Assembly: GCA_028554795.2 (NCBI GenBank)
Contig: CM068825.1
Location: forward strand, 157,419,053-157,483,052
Reading direction: 5' to 3'
Origin: Sinohyriopsis cumingii
Taxonomy: Eukaryota; Mollusca; Bivalvia; Unionida; Unionidae
Length of the DNA stretch: 64,000 nt
Below, piece after piece: positions 1-8,598 of the stretch; positions within the stretch are counted from its first letter, which is position 1; each line of letters starts with the position of its first letter. Both the position numbers and the translations under genes were made by a program. A model generated the notes under the pieces. That model ran no database searches and was not told where the DNA came from. It saw nothing but the letters and a program-made list of their open reading frames with translations.

Positions 1-468
1 AGAAGAACAGGTCGACTCACCTTTGTCTTCATCAGATGAATCAAGAGAATATTCTGCTGGAGGTTCTGGAATAGGAAGTCCCTCACCATGTGGAAGTGGT
101 CTCAATGCAGACGGAATGTTTGGGTAGACTATTCTCGACTTCTTTCGCTTCGTTATTCCGCCGGAAAGAGGAGGAACCAAGCAGAAGTAACAGTCATTTA
201 GGTGGTTGCTTGGCTCTCTCCACACCATTGGGACTGCAAACGGCATTGATGACCTTTTGCAATTCAACCACTGTGAAAGCTGTGTTGTACATGTAGCACA
301 GCATATATGCGGAGCCCAAGGCTTGTCTTGGTCACCAACCTTGCATCCGAAGTAAAGATGATATGCCTTCTTCACTTGAGAATTGATACTTTTCTTCTGG
401 TTGGCAAATGTCACTTCCCCACAAATATAGCAAAAATTGTCCGCGGTATTAACACACTTTCGAGGCAT
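1..468 (-). CDS. Transposase-like protein of copy A, N-terminal 156 codons (partial)
   Basis: The ATG is at 468-466 and the frame stays open to the window edge. The product matches the first 156 residues of the intact gene at 62176-63864. I saw one conservative replacement (Val to Leu in the R-P-V-P-H-G segment) and silent changes such as that in E-V-T-F-A. The Cys/His-rich N-terminal module (C-x2-C, then H-I-C-C-x2-C) is present and undamaged. Whether the remaining 400 codons are intact cannot be seen here. Confidence 0.8.
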   Translation of the reverse strand, partial: MPRKCVNTADNFCYICGEVTFANQKKSINSQVKKAYHLYFGCKVGDQDKPWAPHICCATCTTQLSQWLNCKRSSMPFAVPMVWREPSNHLNDCYFCLVPPLSGGITKRKKSRIVYPNIPSALRPLPHGEGLPIPEPPAEYSLDSSDEDKGESTCSS

Positions 469-962
469 TACTGTTCTTTATTGTACGTAAATGGATAAAA
501 TAATAAGTTTTATGTAACAGTAGCTTGAACTGTCTCGCACAACGTCTAAAATATTTTAAATGCTGAACCTATCTGATTGGGCTTTATATAGTACACTGCT
601 TACGTCAGCTTCAGCAGCCGCCTGGCATTAGTATAATAGGCCTACACATGTATAGTACACTGCTGACGTCAACTTACTTCAGCAGCCGCATGGCATTAGT
701 ATTGCATTGCATCAGAAAATGATGCAATCAACTGTGGATGATGTGAGCATGATGGTATTATGCAATGTTACATCATTATTCCGGATGTTGCTGCAGTCCT
801 ACTGGAGAAATTTACACAGTGAAACATAGAAAATGAGGTATATGAATATCTTCAAAACGAGAGCCAATACAAATTTTTCACGGTTATATTCGTGTTCGGC
901 ACACCAAAATACTACAGATTAGGGCCTTTTCAAGTCAGTAATGATTTCACTGTTGACCAGTG
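1..962 (-). mobile_element. DNA transposon copy A, 5' end and N-terminal part of its gene
   Basis: This stretch is the reverse complement of 61682-62643 over its full length with no indel and only scattered substitutions: 468 bases of coding sequence plus 494 bases upstream in both copies. Similarity stops abruptly at 962, where the element end reads CACTGGTCAACAGTG (a short palindrome with CACTG/CAGTG arms). Beyond that point the flank differs from the flank of the other copy. The rest of the element lies left of the window. The near identity implies recent mobility or recent duplication. Confidence 0.85.
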
Positions 963-1110
963 TTACCTATTTTTTATTTTTGTGGTATTTCGATTTGACC
1001 CACCTCTGATGTGACCGAACACCATCATCTAATCCTTCCTGCATTGTAATTCATATATCCGAGATGGACCTGCCCACTGTTTAAAAAGTTGTGAACTCTA
1101 TATCAAACTG
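963..1110 (-). other. Relic of an aquaporin-gene upstream flank
   Basis: This stretch aligns collinearly and in the same orientation with 36897-37110, which lies 0.7-0.9 kb upstream of the aquaporin gene 1 start. Shared blocks include 'atttcgat-tgaccca', 'catcat', 'ccttcctgc' and 'ttgtgaac'. I infer that a further tandem aquaporin unit once lay, or still lies, left of the window, and that transposon copy A inserted in its 5' flank. Confidence 0.5.
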
Positions 1111-1138
1111 CTACGCATATCATCATTTTCGTATTCAT

Positions 1139-1610
1139 CTAACTTTTTATCGGGTACATAACAATGGTCCTTTTGTTTACTTTCTTGTTTGCTTGGATAA
1201 TAACGGTCTCCTTCTCCTTCAAGTCTACATTTTTAAAATTGACAATAGTGCCCGTATGATGCAGCATTGTGATAGGGAAAATCGAATTCCTTTCTAGTGG
1301 TCTATCGTACAACCGATCAAAGTCATTGTCCTTGCCCGTCTTAGCAACATCGTTCAGCTTATCAAAGTTGACCACATAACTGATTGGACAGTTGAGGACG
1401 AGTTCCCTCGCTTTCGTATCGACCTTTCCTTTCTTATCTTGGTACAGGTATCCGTACCGTGTCGGTCCGCCTCTGGCAAAGCTGAGATTCGTACCACCGG
1501 AACGTTTGAAGATCCACGTTTTTAAACGTTCGTCGTTGATATATGTGGGACACTTATCGATGTTAAAGAAAAGCACGTAGTCCCCTAAAGATTCTTAAAC
1601 TCAGTACAAT
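1139..1610 (-). pseudogene. Polinton-type DNA polymerase B, C-terminal fragment
   Basis: The minus-strand frame is open for 145 codons from 1576 to 1139. It carries a G-G-P-T-R-Y-G-Y segment, then a basic stretch and a V-L-N-C-P-I-S-Y-V-V-N-F-D block. These match the thumb/C-terminal signature of protein-primed family B polymerases of Polintons and adintoviruses (G-G-P-K-x-Y-x-Y, then L-N-x-x-S-x-x-V-N-F). The palm motifs are absent, so only the tail survives. Its orientation is opposite to the N-terminal polymerase pieces at 4.3-6.3 kb, so it is either an inverted piece of the same element or another copy. Confidence 0.55.
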
Positions 1611-1759
1611 TTTATGGACGTTCACTGTAAAGTAAACAGTAATTATCACATTTCAAAAATCAAATTGTTTTGTATGATGTCGATGTGCTTTGATTAATTT
1701 TCCTTTATTGTATTTCAGCTGAAAGAATAGCTTGGAACCATAAAATGTGAATAGTGTAG

Positions 1760-1945
1760 GGGGGCGATATACGGACAATGTGACTTCTATGTTAAAAAGG
1801 GTCCCGGCACTATACGGACATAACAGGAATTTAACATTGTGGGTCACTATACGGACAAAGGAAAGGTAACCCAGGGAATGCACTTGACCTGTATACGAAC
1901 AATAGGAACTGAGTATGGGTGACGTCACCATACTGGACACTGGAA
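1760..1945. repeat. Degenerate ~40-bp repeat with TATACGGACA core
   Basis: The decamer TATACGGACA occurs at 1768, 1811 and 1848. A one-change form (TATACGAACA) is at 1892 and a weaker one (CATACTGGACA) at about 1928. Spacing alternates between about 37-38 and 43-44 bases. The rest of 1620-2210 shows no coding potential that I trust. Confidence 0.6.
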
Positions 1946-2210
1946 ACAATGTCGCAAGTGGCTGACCTCAATCAGGCGGAACAGTGTGGCAAGGAGCTGA
2001 CATGAATACGCGCTACTCTAGGGACAAATGGAGACATGTATATATAGACGTGGTTAGAGACAGGGTTAGAGACATAGATACATAGACATACCTAGATTTA
2101 TGGATATAAATCTATCACACAAACAACCGACTAAAAAAATTAAGGCAGTTGAGAATATACATCTTTTCGAGACAGTGGAAGGGCCCTGAAAATGGTTTTT
2201 GCTTTTTTTG

Positions 2211-2378
2211 TTAACACCATTCAGTTAACTTAGAGGACATCGCACGAATCTTCTTCGCTTCCTCAAACATCGTCTGACCTCTGGACTGTAGATTAAGACT
2301 CGCTTCAGACAGCCTTCTCTCTGTACATAGATACTTCGTTTCAAAAGGGCTGTCTCTGTGATCTTGGTAATTGCCCAT
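2211..2378 (-). CDS. Small 55-codon ORF, unknown function
   Basis: The frame runs ATG 2378-2376 to TAA 2213-2211. The protein begins M-G-N-Y and is rich in charged residues, with a helical-looking centre (F-E-E-A-K-K-I-R-A-M). It lies upstream of and divergent from the ORF starting at 2679, with about 300 bp between. Position and size fit a small accessory gene of the Polinton, but I recognise no family. The position-6 residue is Asp, which argues against a standard N-myristoylation site despite the MG start. Confidence 0.3.
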   Translation of the reverse strand: MGNYQDHRDSPFETKYLCTERRLSEASLNLQSRGQTMFEEAKKIRAMSSKLTEWC

Positions 2379-2419
2379 GATGATTTGACATATATGAGAT
2401 AGTCCGGGTGGAACAGCAT

Positions 2420-2678
2420 CGACGATTGGAGGTTAGACTAGTCTACGTTAAATCAAATCTTGTGACGGGAACAGTGAATGCAACGAGGTGACCCACGGTT
2501 ATTTATAGTGGAATAGCTGATCGAAACGGATCGAGTTCTTTCGCCAATCCTAAGACGTGTTACAAAATTCACAGTGTTGAGTCTGTCTTCGAATCCTAAG
2601 AATTACCTGTGACGCCAAATTCCCTATACAGGTGCGCTAGCGTCTGTGCACAGTGAATCAATGCGACATTGTTAGAAC
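2420..2678. promoter_or_regulatory. Possible divergent promoter region
   Basis: This non-coding gap lies between the minus ORF at 2378 and the plus ORF at 2679. A TATA-like TATTTATAG sits at 2500-2508, about 170 bp before the plus start. The call rests on gene orientation and this single motif. Confidence 0.25.
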
Positions 2679-3526
2679 ATGGCGGAAACTAAGAAGACAA
2701 AGAATTGGGGTGCGCCGGCCATGGAGACGAGAAGTGATAGCATAGCAGTGGTTACCAGAGCAAACAAAGCTCTACTTTCAGAAGAGAACGATTTTAACTG
2801 GGATTTTTTTTTTATTTTCTCTCTTCTTCACAAGAATTTGTTCCGGTACCACTACCTTCGCCGCCTTCTCCTTTTTACCGTACGTCGAGGATTTTAAACA
2901 GAGACAGAAAGAATTGGAGAAAATTTTACTACAGCAGAAAGAAGCAGAACAAGCCATTTTCATTCAACAGTGACAGCGAGAAGAAGAAGAGGCAAGACGA
3001 AACGACAGGAACAAGAAGCAGAGAAGAAACAAAGCCAAGTAGAGAAGGAGTACGGTGAAAGTCCAACGGTAACGGTACTCTTAGACGTTTTGGCAGAATT
3101 AAGGAGTCTGAAACAAATGTATCAGATTTCTGTTGTTGTTGTTGCTGTTGTGGGGTTTAACGCCATTTTTCAGCACACGATAGGCCATATATGGCGGCCA
3201 GTATTAATGGTGGAGGAAGAAACCGGGAAAACCCCGGAAAGAACCACCGACCCACGAGAAGCTACTGGCATGCTTTCTCACATATCCACATTGGCTGAAT
3301 CTGAGACTCGAACCGGCGCAGACAGAGGTGAGATGGCAGTGATCCGTAACGGCGAACGCTTTAGACCACTCGGTCACTCGGGGCCCCTCAGATTTCTGTA
3401 AGAAGACCTTAGAGAAAAAGACCTTCCCGAGCCAAACACTCCAACCCCGTCAACACGCCTACTACGCCTGATATACCAACACCAGTGATTTCTACCAAAT
3501 CATCGACAGTAGCAGTTCCGAAGTAG
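2679..3526 (+). pseudogene. Charged coiled-coil protein gene, disrupted by a SINE
   Basis: The start M-A-E-T-K-K-T-K at 2679 leads into about 70 codons, then shifted frames that encode a strongly charged helix (K-E-L-E-K-I-L-L-Q-Q, then E/K/R runs) to about 3120. A SINE (3134-3387) flanked by the 12-bp duplication TCAGATTTCTGT splits the gene. The reading frame resumes after it with a basic, then Pro/Thr-rich tail ending at TAG 3524-3526. Internal stops and at least one frameshift (near 2897-2970) make it non-functional. It is probably a Polinton structural or accessory gene, with no family assigned. Confidence 0.45.
3134..3387 (-). mobile_element. tRNA-derived SINE, family 1, with target-site duplication
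   Basis: Read on the minus strand it has a tRNA-like head (A-box-like 'gtggccgagtgg' in its relatives, here 'gagtgaccgag'; B-box-like 'ggttcgagtctc'). A central 'ggtggttctttcc...ttcctccaccattaatactggccgcc' domain follows, then 'ggcgttaaacccc' and an AAC-rich tail. Flanks are TCAGATTTCTGT at 3122-3133 and 3388-3399. The layout resembles molluscan SINEs of the Meta/RUDI kind as I remember them. Confidence 0.85.
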
Positions 3527-3590
3527 GCCTCGGCCGTGGCTAAGGAATTAGGTAGTTAAAGCTCATTACTTCCCGTTCCTGAGTATGTTT

Positions 3591-3616
3591 AAAAAAAAAA
3601 AAAAAAAAAAAAAAAA
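3591..3616 (+). repeat. 26-base A tract
   Basis: An uninterrupted A run lies just past the end of the coiled-coil ORF. It may be a retroposition tail or a simple repeat at a rearrangement border. On the minus strand the reading frame of the zinc-knuckle gene runs up to it. Confidence 0.8.
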
Positions 3617-4322
3617 CGGTCCTTTTCAGTGTCATCCATCTCTCTCGAAAGAGACTACTCAATGTTTTCCAAAATCAAGTCAAATTCAAATCCCTTTTTC
3701 CCCATGATGGAGTGTAGGTCCTTATTATTAAAATCAAAACCAAGGAACACGTACGTTGTTCTTTCTGGTATATTCTCTGGTACAAATTACAATCCAATTT
3801 TACAACACAACACTTTAAAAAGTTCATAGACTTCTTTTTGTCTTTTCACTCTCTCCGTTTTTTTAAATTTTTTCACTGACACGGGTGTTTCCTCTTCTTC
3901 ATCACTTTCTTCTAGTCTTCTTTTCTTCTCTTTCTGGATGTATATGGGTTCTTCCATTCGGAGGGTACCTCTTCTTCCTGTTCGGTACCCCTCTCTACCT
4001 CCTGCTTCTGTTGTTTCATAGGGCAGTCTGAAGACCAATGTCCTTTCTCTTGACAATGATAACAGGCATCTTGACATTTGTCTCGTTTGATGCTTGTCTT
4101 ACTTTGACATTGTGGACATCCACAAGACCAATGCCCTTCCTTCTGACAGATATAACAAGTATTTTGACTTTTATCTCGAATGAAGGGGCATAGTCCGTCG
4201 GCTTTTCTGAAGAAAACCTTCGTATGACACATCGCAAAGCTCTGATCAGAAGTTCGATATTTTCGGCTCTTCCATCTTTCTGGTAGGATTGAGAGTGAAA
4301 TGAATACTTTGAGGGAAGACAC
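3617..4322 (-). pseudogene. Two-zinc-knuckle (CCHC) protein
   Basis: The start M-S-S-L-K at 4322 opens a protein with two CX2CX4HX4C knuckles (C-Y-I-C-x4-H-x4-C near 4150 and C-Y-H-C-x4-H-x4-C near 4050). An acidic/basic tail follows. A frameshift near 3912-4010 moves into the frame of 4077-3787, which continues past an in-frame TAA to an L-G-F-D-F-N-N-K segment and a further TAG, ending near 3617. It diverges from the polymerase ORF (start near 4347) across a very short gap. CCHC knuckles imply nucleic-acid binding, but the exact role within a Polinton is unknown to me. Confidence 0.55.
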
Positions 4323-4777
4323 TGACCCTTAGCTCCACGCTACACGTTGAAAGTTCACCCTCAAGAAGTGTGTGGAAAACTGTCGTTTCGAGGCAAAAGT
4401 TTCAAAGAAGGAAAATACATTCACGTCTATAATCACAATGAACATTTTGATACAATTACGACTATTACTAGATCCTGGGATAGAGTTATTACTGTGAGAA
4501 ATATGACTTTGGGTATAACAATCGAGAGCAACACAAGCATTGTCGATCGAAATGTCCAAGATGTTTGGTCTCTAAACCCTGTCTTGACGAAGGACACGAA
4601 TGGGTTCATTGCCCAGCTTGTCAACGCACTTTTGTAAGCCCTTTGTGTTGCGAACAACATCTGAACAGACAAGGTTCACAGCAGAAAAGTGCTTGCCAAC
4701 TCTTAAGACTGTGCTCTACATGTGGACAAGGAATACGTACCAATAATGCCAAGGCACACGTTTGTCCAGGACAAAAA

Positions 4778-5019
4778 CGGGGTCCCGAGTGGCCGAGTGG
4801 TCTAAAGCGCTCTCCGTTACGGACCACTGCCATCTCACCTCTGTCTGCGTGGGTTAGAGTCTCGGATTCATCCTATGTGTGGTATGTGAGAAAGGTTATC
4901 AGTAGCTTCTCGTGGATCGGTGGTTCTTTCCGGGGTTTTCCCGGGTTCTTCCTCCACTATTAATACTGGCCGCCATGTATAGCCTATCATGGCGTTAAAC
5001 CCTACAACAACTACAACAA
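4778..5019 (+). mobile_element. tRNA-derived SINE, family 1, inside polymerase B
   Basis: This is a full-length plus-strand copy with the A-box-like gtggccgagtgg at the start, central domain and 'ggcgttaaaccctacaacaa' end. The flanking duplication is CCAGGACAAAAA at 4766-4777 and CCAGGAAAAAAA at 5020-5031, with one mismatch. Confidence 0.85.
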
Positions 5020-5335
5020 CCAGGAAAAAAATGATGTCACATTTTGTCACCAAATCGTGAACTTAAAACACGAATTCTATATTCAAATAAACGAACCCTA
5101 ACAGCAGAGGAAGACGATAACCGCAAGAAAGCTAATTTAATCTTTTTCGATTTCGAAGGCCTGCAAGAGATCGGCATTCACATTCCTGATTTCTGTATGG
5201 CACATCGAGCGTGCGAGAAGTGCATCCAAGAACCGATCTTTTTCCATTACCCACACTGTAGCAAGACTCCTGGCGGACGTGAAAAAATCTTTTGAGGGCC
5301 TAACACGCTGGCCGATTATGGCTATTCGGTTCAAG

Positions 5336-5374
5336 GGCATGACAAAGTAACTCGATGAGTTACTTTGTCATGCC
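5336..5374. repeat. Perfect 18-bp inverted repeat at an inversion junction
   Basis: Arms 5336-5353 and 5357-5374 (ggcatgacaaagtaactc and its complement) are perfect, with a 3-base loop. Left of it the minus strand reads the same polymerase segment (F-V-M-P-L-N-R-I) that the plus strand reads at 5961-5985. The palindrome is therefore a fold-back copy of exonuclease-region sequence. Confidence 0.8.
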
Positions 5375-5990
5375 GTTGAGACGAATGCTTAGAATGGTAG
5401 GAATGACAGATATGGCTGGCCGATTTTGCTCAATGAATCTTAGACTCTATCGGCGAGACGTGGAGCCAAGATGACGTCGAACCTTACGGAGATTGTCATC
5501 GCTCTGCCACGGTGATGGCTCACAATATCTCGGGAAACAATGGACAGTTTCTTCTGCAATACTATACGGAACAAACCACCGAACACCCTAAGGTCACCTT
5601 GAATGGAGCCAAACTCATCTCCATGCAAGTGGGACAAGTGCAGTTTAAAGACTCGACGAGTAAATTTATCATTCGCTTGAGCCGAACGCTTAAAATGTAG
5701 GAATGACAGAAATGGCTGACCGATTTCGCCAAATGGCTCTTAGACCCTATCGGCGAGACGTGGAGCCAAGAGGACGTCGAACCTTAAGGAGATTGTCATC
5801 GCTCTGCCACGGTGATGGCTCACAATTTCTCGGGATAAGATGGACAGTTTCGTCTGAAATATTATATGGAACAAAGCGCCAAACCCCCTAAAGTCACTTT
5901 GAATGGAACAAACTCATCTCCACGCAAGTGGGATAAGTGCAGTTTAAAGAGTCGATGAGTTACTTTGTCAAGCCCTTGAACCGAATGCCT
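5351..5990 (+). repeat. Degenerate ~300-bp tandem duplication within polymerase B
   Basis: The 'tcgatgagttactttgtca' landmark and its variants occur near 5351, 5652 and 5951. The intervening blocks ('atcggcgagacgtggagcca', 'gctctgccacggtgatggct') align at about 300-bp offsets. The duplications carry independent substitutions and small indels, so they are old. Confidence 0.8.
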
Positions 5991-6293
5991 AACATGTTTG
6001 GAATGACAGAAACGGCCAAAGGCTATTTTACGCACATGTTCAATACCAAAGACAATCAACATACCATTATGCCACATTGGAATGATGGTCACTACTACGA
6101 CCCTGACAACATGCGCACCAAACAACGAGAAACTTTCTACGCTTCTACGTTCCGACGTGGATATTTTACGGCGATGCTGTAGAACTATTCATGGAGCACG
6201 GAGAGATTGGGATGGATCCTTTGAATAAAGCCTGCACCATTGCCAAAGCGTGTTCCTTAGTGTACGGCAAACGATTCATGCGAGTACGATACA

Positions 6294-6557
6294 GTGCCTT
6301 GCGATTACCGGGATGCCGTACGCAGTAACCCCAACGATTCAGTACCACATTATGGGAACTGTGATTATTATTATTATTACTACTACACCTACCATGTACG
6401 CATCAAACCTGACGGAAGCGAAAGCGATGCCACTCGTTATCGTGGACTCTTTACTGGTTTTCAATGTCATCCTCCAAGTGAAATCATGCGCCTACCAATC
6501 TACGGATGGCATCCATGCCTGAGTAAACTACTGAGGGTTTTATCGTTTCCTCGTTGA
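6294..6557 (+). CDS. Hypothetical 87-codon ORF after polymerase B fragment
   Basis: This open frame contains a run of tyrosines coded by a TAT/TAC repeat, followed by a Y-H-V-R-I-K-P-D-G segment. It may be a degraded piece of polymerase or a separate accessory gene. No family was recognised and there is no start-site support. Confidence 0.2.
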   Translation: MPCDYRDAVRSNPNDSVPHYGNCDYYYYYYYTYHVRIKPDGSESDATRYRGLFTGFQCHPPSEIMRLPIYGWHPCLSKLLRVLSFPR

Positions 6558-6965
6558 ATGAACATGTGAAAGAAGAATATTTGTTCCCCGTGAGGTTGAA
6601 TACTGCGACTTGAAAAGTCGATTCCAAACCTTCCAAGTAAAGTGGCCTGAATATCTGGAAGGACCCACCCTCGACGAATTAGCCGGAGCCGGATTTATCT
6701 ACTTGCGCGAAGGTGATAAAGTCACGAGTTTCAGTTGCAGTGTGTCACGTCATCAGTGGGAGCAGAAAAATTCAGCTTACGGGAACATGATCGATGGTCT
6801 TCGCACTGTCACTGCCTAGCTTTAGTGGACGACCTTGGTAATCTTTCGATGGATATTTTACAAGAGAACTTTCGTGGTTTGCATGTGGAATTGAGAGAAA
6901 GCATTTACCGAGAGTTTCTCAAAATACAAGTCAAACGTAAAGAACAATTGCATCAGTTACGTTAG
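6558..6965 (+). pseudogene. BIR-domain (inhibitor-of-apoptosis-like) protein in the Polinton
   Basis: From 6561 the frame reads R-E-V-E-Y-C-D-L-K-S-R-F-x-T-F, then W-P, then L-A-x-A-G-F-I-Y and G-D-K-V, which is a textbook BIR layout. The zinc site is partly degraded: the first Cys of the usual C-x2-C appears as Ser (T-S-F-S-C), while the second Cys is kept. The E-H-D-R-W...H-C block (His and last Cys ligands) lies in the next frame, so one frameshift separates the halves near 6780. About 40 further codons of helical sequence follow to TAG 6963. BIR proteins block apoptosis or bind caspases, and some animal DNA viruses carry them. Here the gene sits between polymerase and ATPase. Confidence 0.65.
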
Positions 6966-7195
6966 CAATGGTTTTATCAATGGTACCCGAATGCTATCCG
7001 AGGACTGAATCATTTAAAAGCGTTCCAATGGTCAGACAGTAATAAACTGACCAAGGGCCGGAAGACTTTGGTTGCTACTGATTCTACTTACATAGTGTCC
7101 ATACTACAACGAATTCCAGACGACGACTTAGAGGATTACCAAAACTATTTTACACTTATTACTTCCGACGAAAGGGGATATACAAACTTGCTTCC
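6966..7195 (+). other. Open-frame stretch without identified product
   Basis: Frame segments read N-H-L-K-A-F-Q-W and I-P-D-D-D-L-E-D-Y-Q-N-Y-F without a clear start. They may connect the BIR gene with the ORF at 7196 as parts of one decayed gene. Confidence 0.2.
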
Positions 7196-7657
7196 ATGCC
7201 ACGACCTTTATCATTAGTAATACAACGATTGCCGTGGAAGGAAGTAAATGACACTATTCAGACTGTGGCTGATTACCGACACTTTTTACGAGAACTGTAT
7301 GCAATGAATTTGCGTCGTCGTTTTGTGTGTATCTTAGTGACTCACTTTCTGGGATTTCGTTTACCAGCCGATTCCTTGTTGGCTCTTTACGAGCTGTTCT
7401 TTACGAGCTGTACCTCACAGTACCGCCAAAAACATGAGGTGGAACCTTTAAATGTCCACGAGAGACTCATTCTTTTAAAAGCCTTATCTACCTCTACGGG
7501 AAGAAAGATTCGTCAACTTTTAGTCACTGAAGATGTTTACGAAGATGTGTGTGAAGCTTGTGACTTACACCCTCACTGGCAAGTTGTACGTGACTGCAAA
7601 AGTTTTGGTTTGGAGACTTGGACAAAAGAAGTAGCAAACTGGGCCCAATATTTGTAA
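7196..7657 (+). CDS. Hypothetical 153-aa helical protein, Polinton region
   Basis: This is the longest clean ORF in the element apart from short gene pieces. It begins M-P-R-P-L-S and contains regularly spaced Leu/Phe typical of an alpha-helical bundle (D-Y-R-H-F-L-R-E-L-Y, L-L-A-L-Y-E-L-F-F). I do not recognise it. It follows the BIR gene directly, so an accessory or host-interaction role is possible. Similarity to death-fold helices is a guess that would need a profile search. Confidence 0.35.
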   Translation: MPRPLSLVIQRLPWKEVNDTIQTVADYRHFLRELYAMNLRRRFVCILVTHFLGFRLPADSLLALYELFFTSCTSQYRQKHEVEPLNVHERLILLKALSTSTGRKIRQLLVTEDVYEDVCEACDLHPHWQVVRDCKSFGLETWTKEVANWAQYL

Positions 7658-7676
7658 TCATGAAGTCAAAAGTCCA

Positions 7677-7990
7677 GTGAAGAAAGTATCTGTTAAACCT
7701 GTGTTAACCACAATGTCAGAAAACCTCTCTATTCAGGACAGGAATACCATTGACATGAACACCCCCGAAAGGTCATTCCGGGAGGAACCCTGTGTGACCG
7801 TGCCAAGTGTAGAGAATCTAAGAACATCACAAACTGTCCCTTGGACACCACACCTTCGTCACAAAAATATTGTACAATCACTTGTTTATATTTCACTTTT
7901 ATCGTTTTGATGTGTATTTTATCGATGTACTTAACCATTTGGCTTTTATGCATTTTTGTTTTCGCTTTCATTTTTTTAATATATAAATAA
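7677..7990 (+). pseudogene. Small Cys-rich protein with C-terminal membrane helix, frameshifted
   Basis: The ATG-started frame at 7677 (M-K-K-V-S-V-K-P) gives way near 7760 to another frame open from 7754 to TAA 7988-7990. That frame has C-D-R-A-K-C and further Cys, then about 35 residues of almost purely hydrophobic sequence ending I-Y-K. It could be a viral-type membrane protein. The family is unknown. Confidence 0.3.
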
Positions 7991-8060
7991 TCGTGTCCTG
8001 AAAAAGTATAAAAATTCTTGTTTTGCCTGTGTTAGTTTTAAAAGTGACATTACCTGCACT

Positions 8061-8503
8061 ATGGCTACCTCTGCTCTCTCTTGCTCTACTTTCAAAGTCA
8101 TCGACGAAAACTTAGATCGTGCCAGTTGGGGGGCTTGGTATCTTCCCCATTCCTTTAACTTGTTAATTGCTGGACCGAATTTGCCAACCGTTTGATCGAA
8201 CATAAAAATCATTTGATCGATCGTCCACCTCAACGTATCTTGGACATGTTAGGAGAAGATGAAGAAGAAATTAAACTGTGGTTCACTCGCAAAGGGAATC
8301 ATCGTAATGCCAGTGTCATTTACATCACACCAAATTTGTTTCAACAAAGTAAAACCCATCGCACCATCAGTCTCAATGTTCATTACGTGGTCTTCTTTAA
8401 AAGATCTAGAGATACATCGTAAGTGCAACTATTAGCCGAACAGTTAGGAACTCTTTGGCTGACTCGGACGTATGCCGATGCCACTAAAACCCCTCACGCC
8501 TAG
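8061..8503 (+). pseudogene. FtsK/HerA-type genome-packaging ATPase, deleted
   Basis: The start M-A-T-S-A-L at 8061 leads to F-N-L-L-I-A-G-P, which is the approach to Walker A, but the P-loop itself is gone. The frame then shifts to R-L-I-E-H-K-N-H-L-I (8186 on) and jumps over the Walker B region, an internal deletion. It continues with K-G-N-H-R-N-A-S-V-I-Y-I-T-P-N-L-F and R-T-I-S-L-N-V-H-Y, the conserved sensor-region blocks of Polinton ATPases. TAA at 8420 is premature, and the family's usual C-terminal D-A-T-K block follows before TAG 8501. The residual length is roughly half of normal. Confidence 0.75.
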
Positions 8504-8598
8504 GGGAGGGCCTGTCGGAGGGCCTGTCGTGCACACGTCACCGTAAACTTTTAAAAACATCTATGAAAATTGTTTGACCTGTCTTACACAGCATCAAC

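Larger units (their letters stand above)
4347..6285 (+). pseudogene. Polinton DNA polymerase B, zinc-rich N-terminus and exonuclease part
   Basis: The N-terminal part (4347-4770) reads through F-N/H-x-x-H-F-D-type and Y-Y-C-E-K-type blocks into a run of paired cysteines (C-P-x-C, C-P-A-C-Q-R-T-F, C-S-T-C-G). This is the hallmark of Polinton and adintovirus PolB. A SINE interrupts it at 4778-5019. After the SINE, F-F-D-F-E (about 5150) is the Exo I motif, followed by a second Cys cluster. The exonuclease/terminal-protein region is then scrambled by three ~300-bp tandem copies and an inversion, and regains the frame at S-Y-F-V-K-P-L-N-R (5957) and M-F-G-M-T-E-T-A-K-G-Y-F. The remnant ends after G-E-I-G-M-D-P-L (about 6205-6285). 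The palm domain is missing. Confidence 0.75.

Noticed and set aside
90-498. Two plus-strand ORFs (68 and 63 codons) at the left edge
   Set aside because: They are exact antisense shadows of the transposase gene and recur at 62146-62554 opposite the intact gene.
4784-4860. Functional tRNA gene
   Set aside because: The A- and B-box-like head is followed by the same SINE body at seven sites and lacks a proper acceptor stem. The same applies at 35085-35155.
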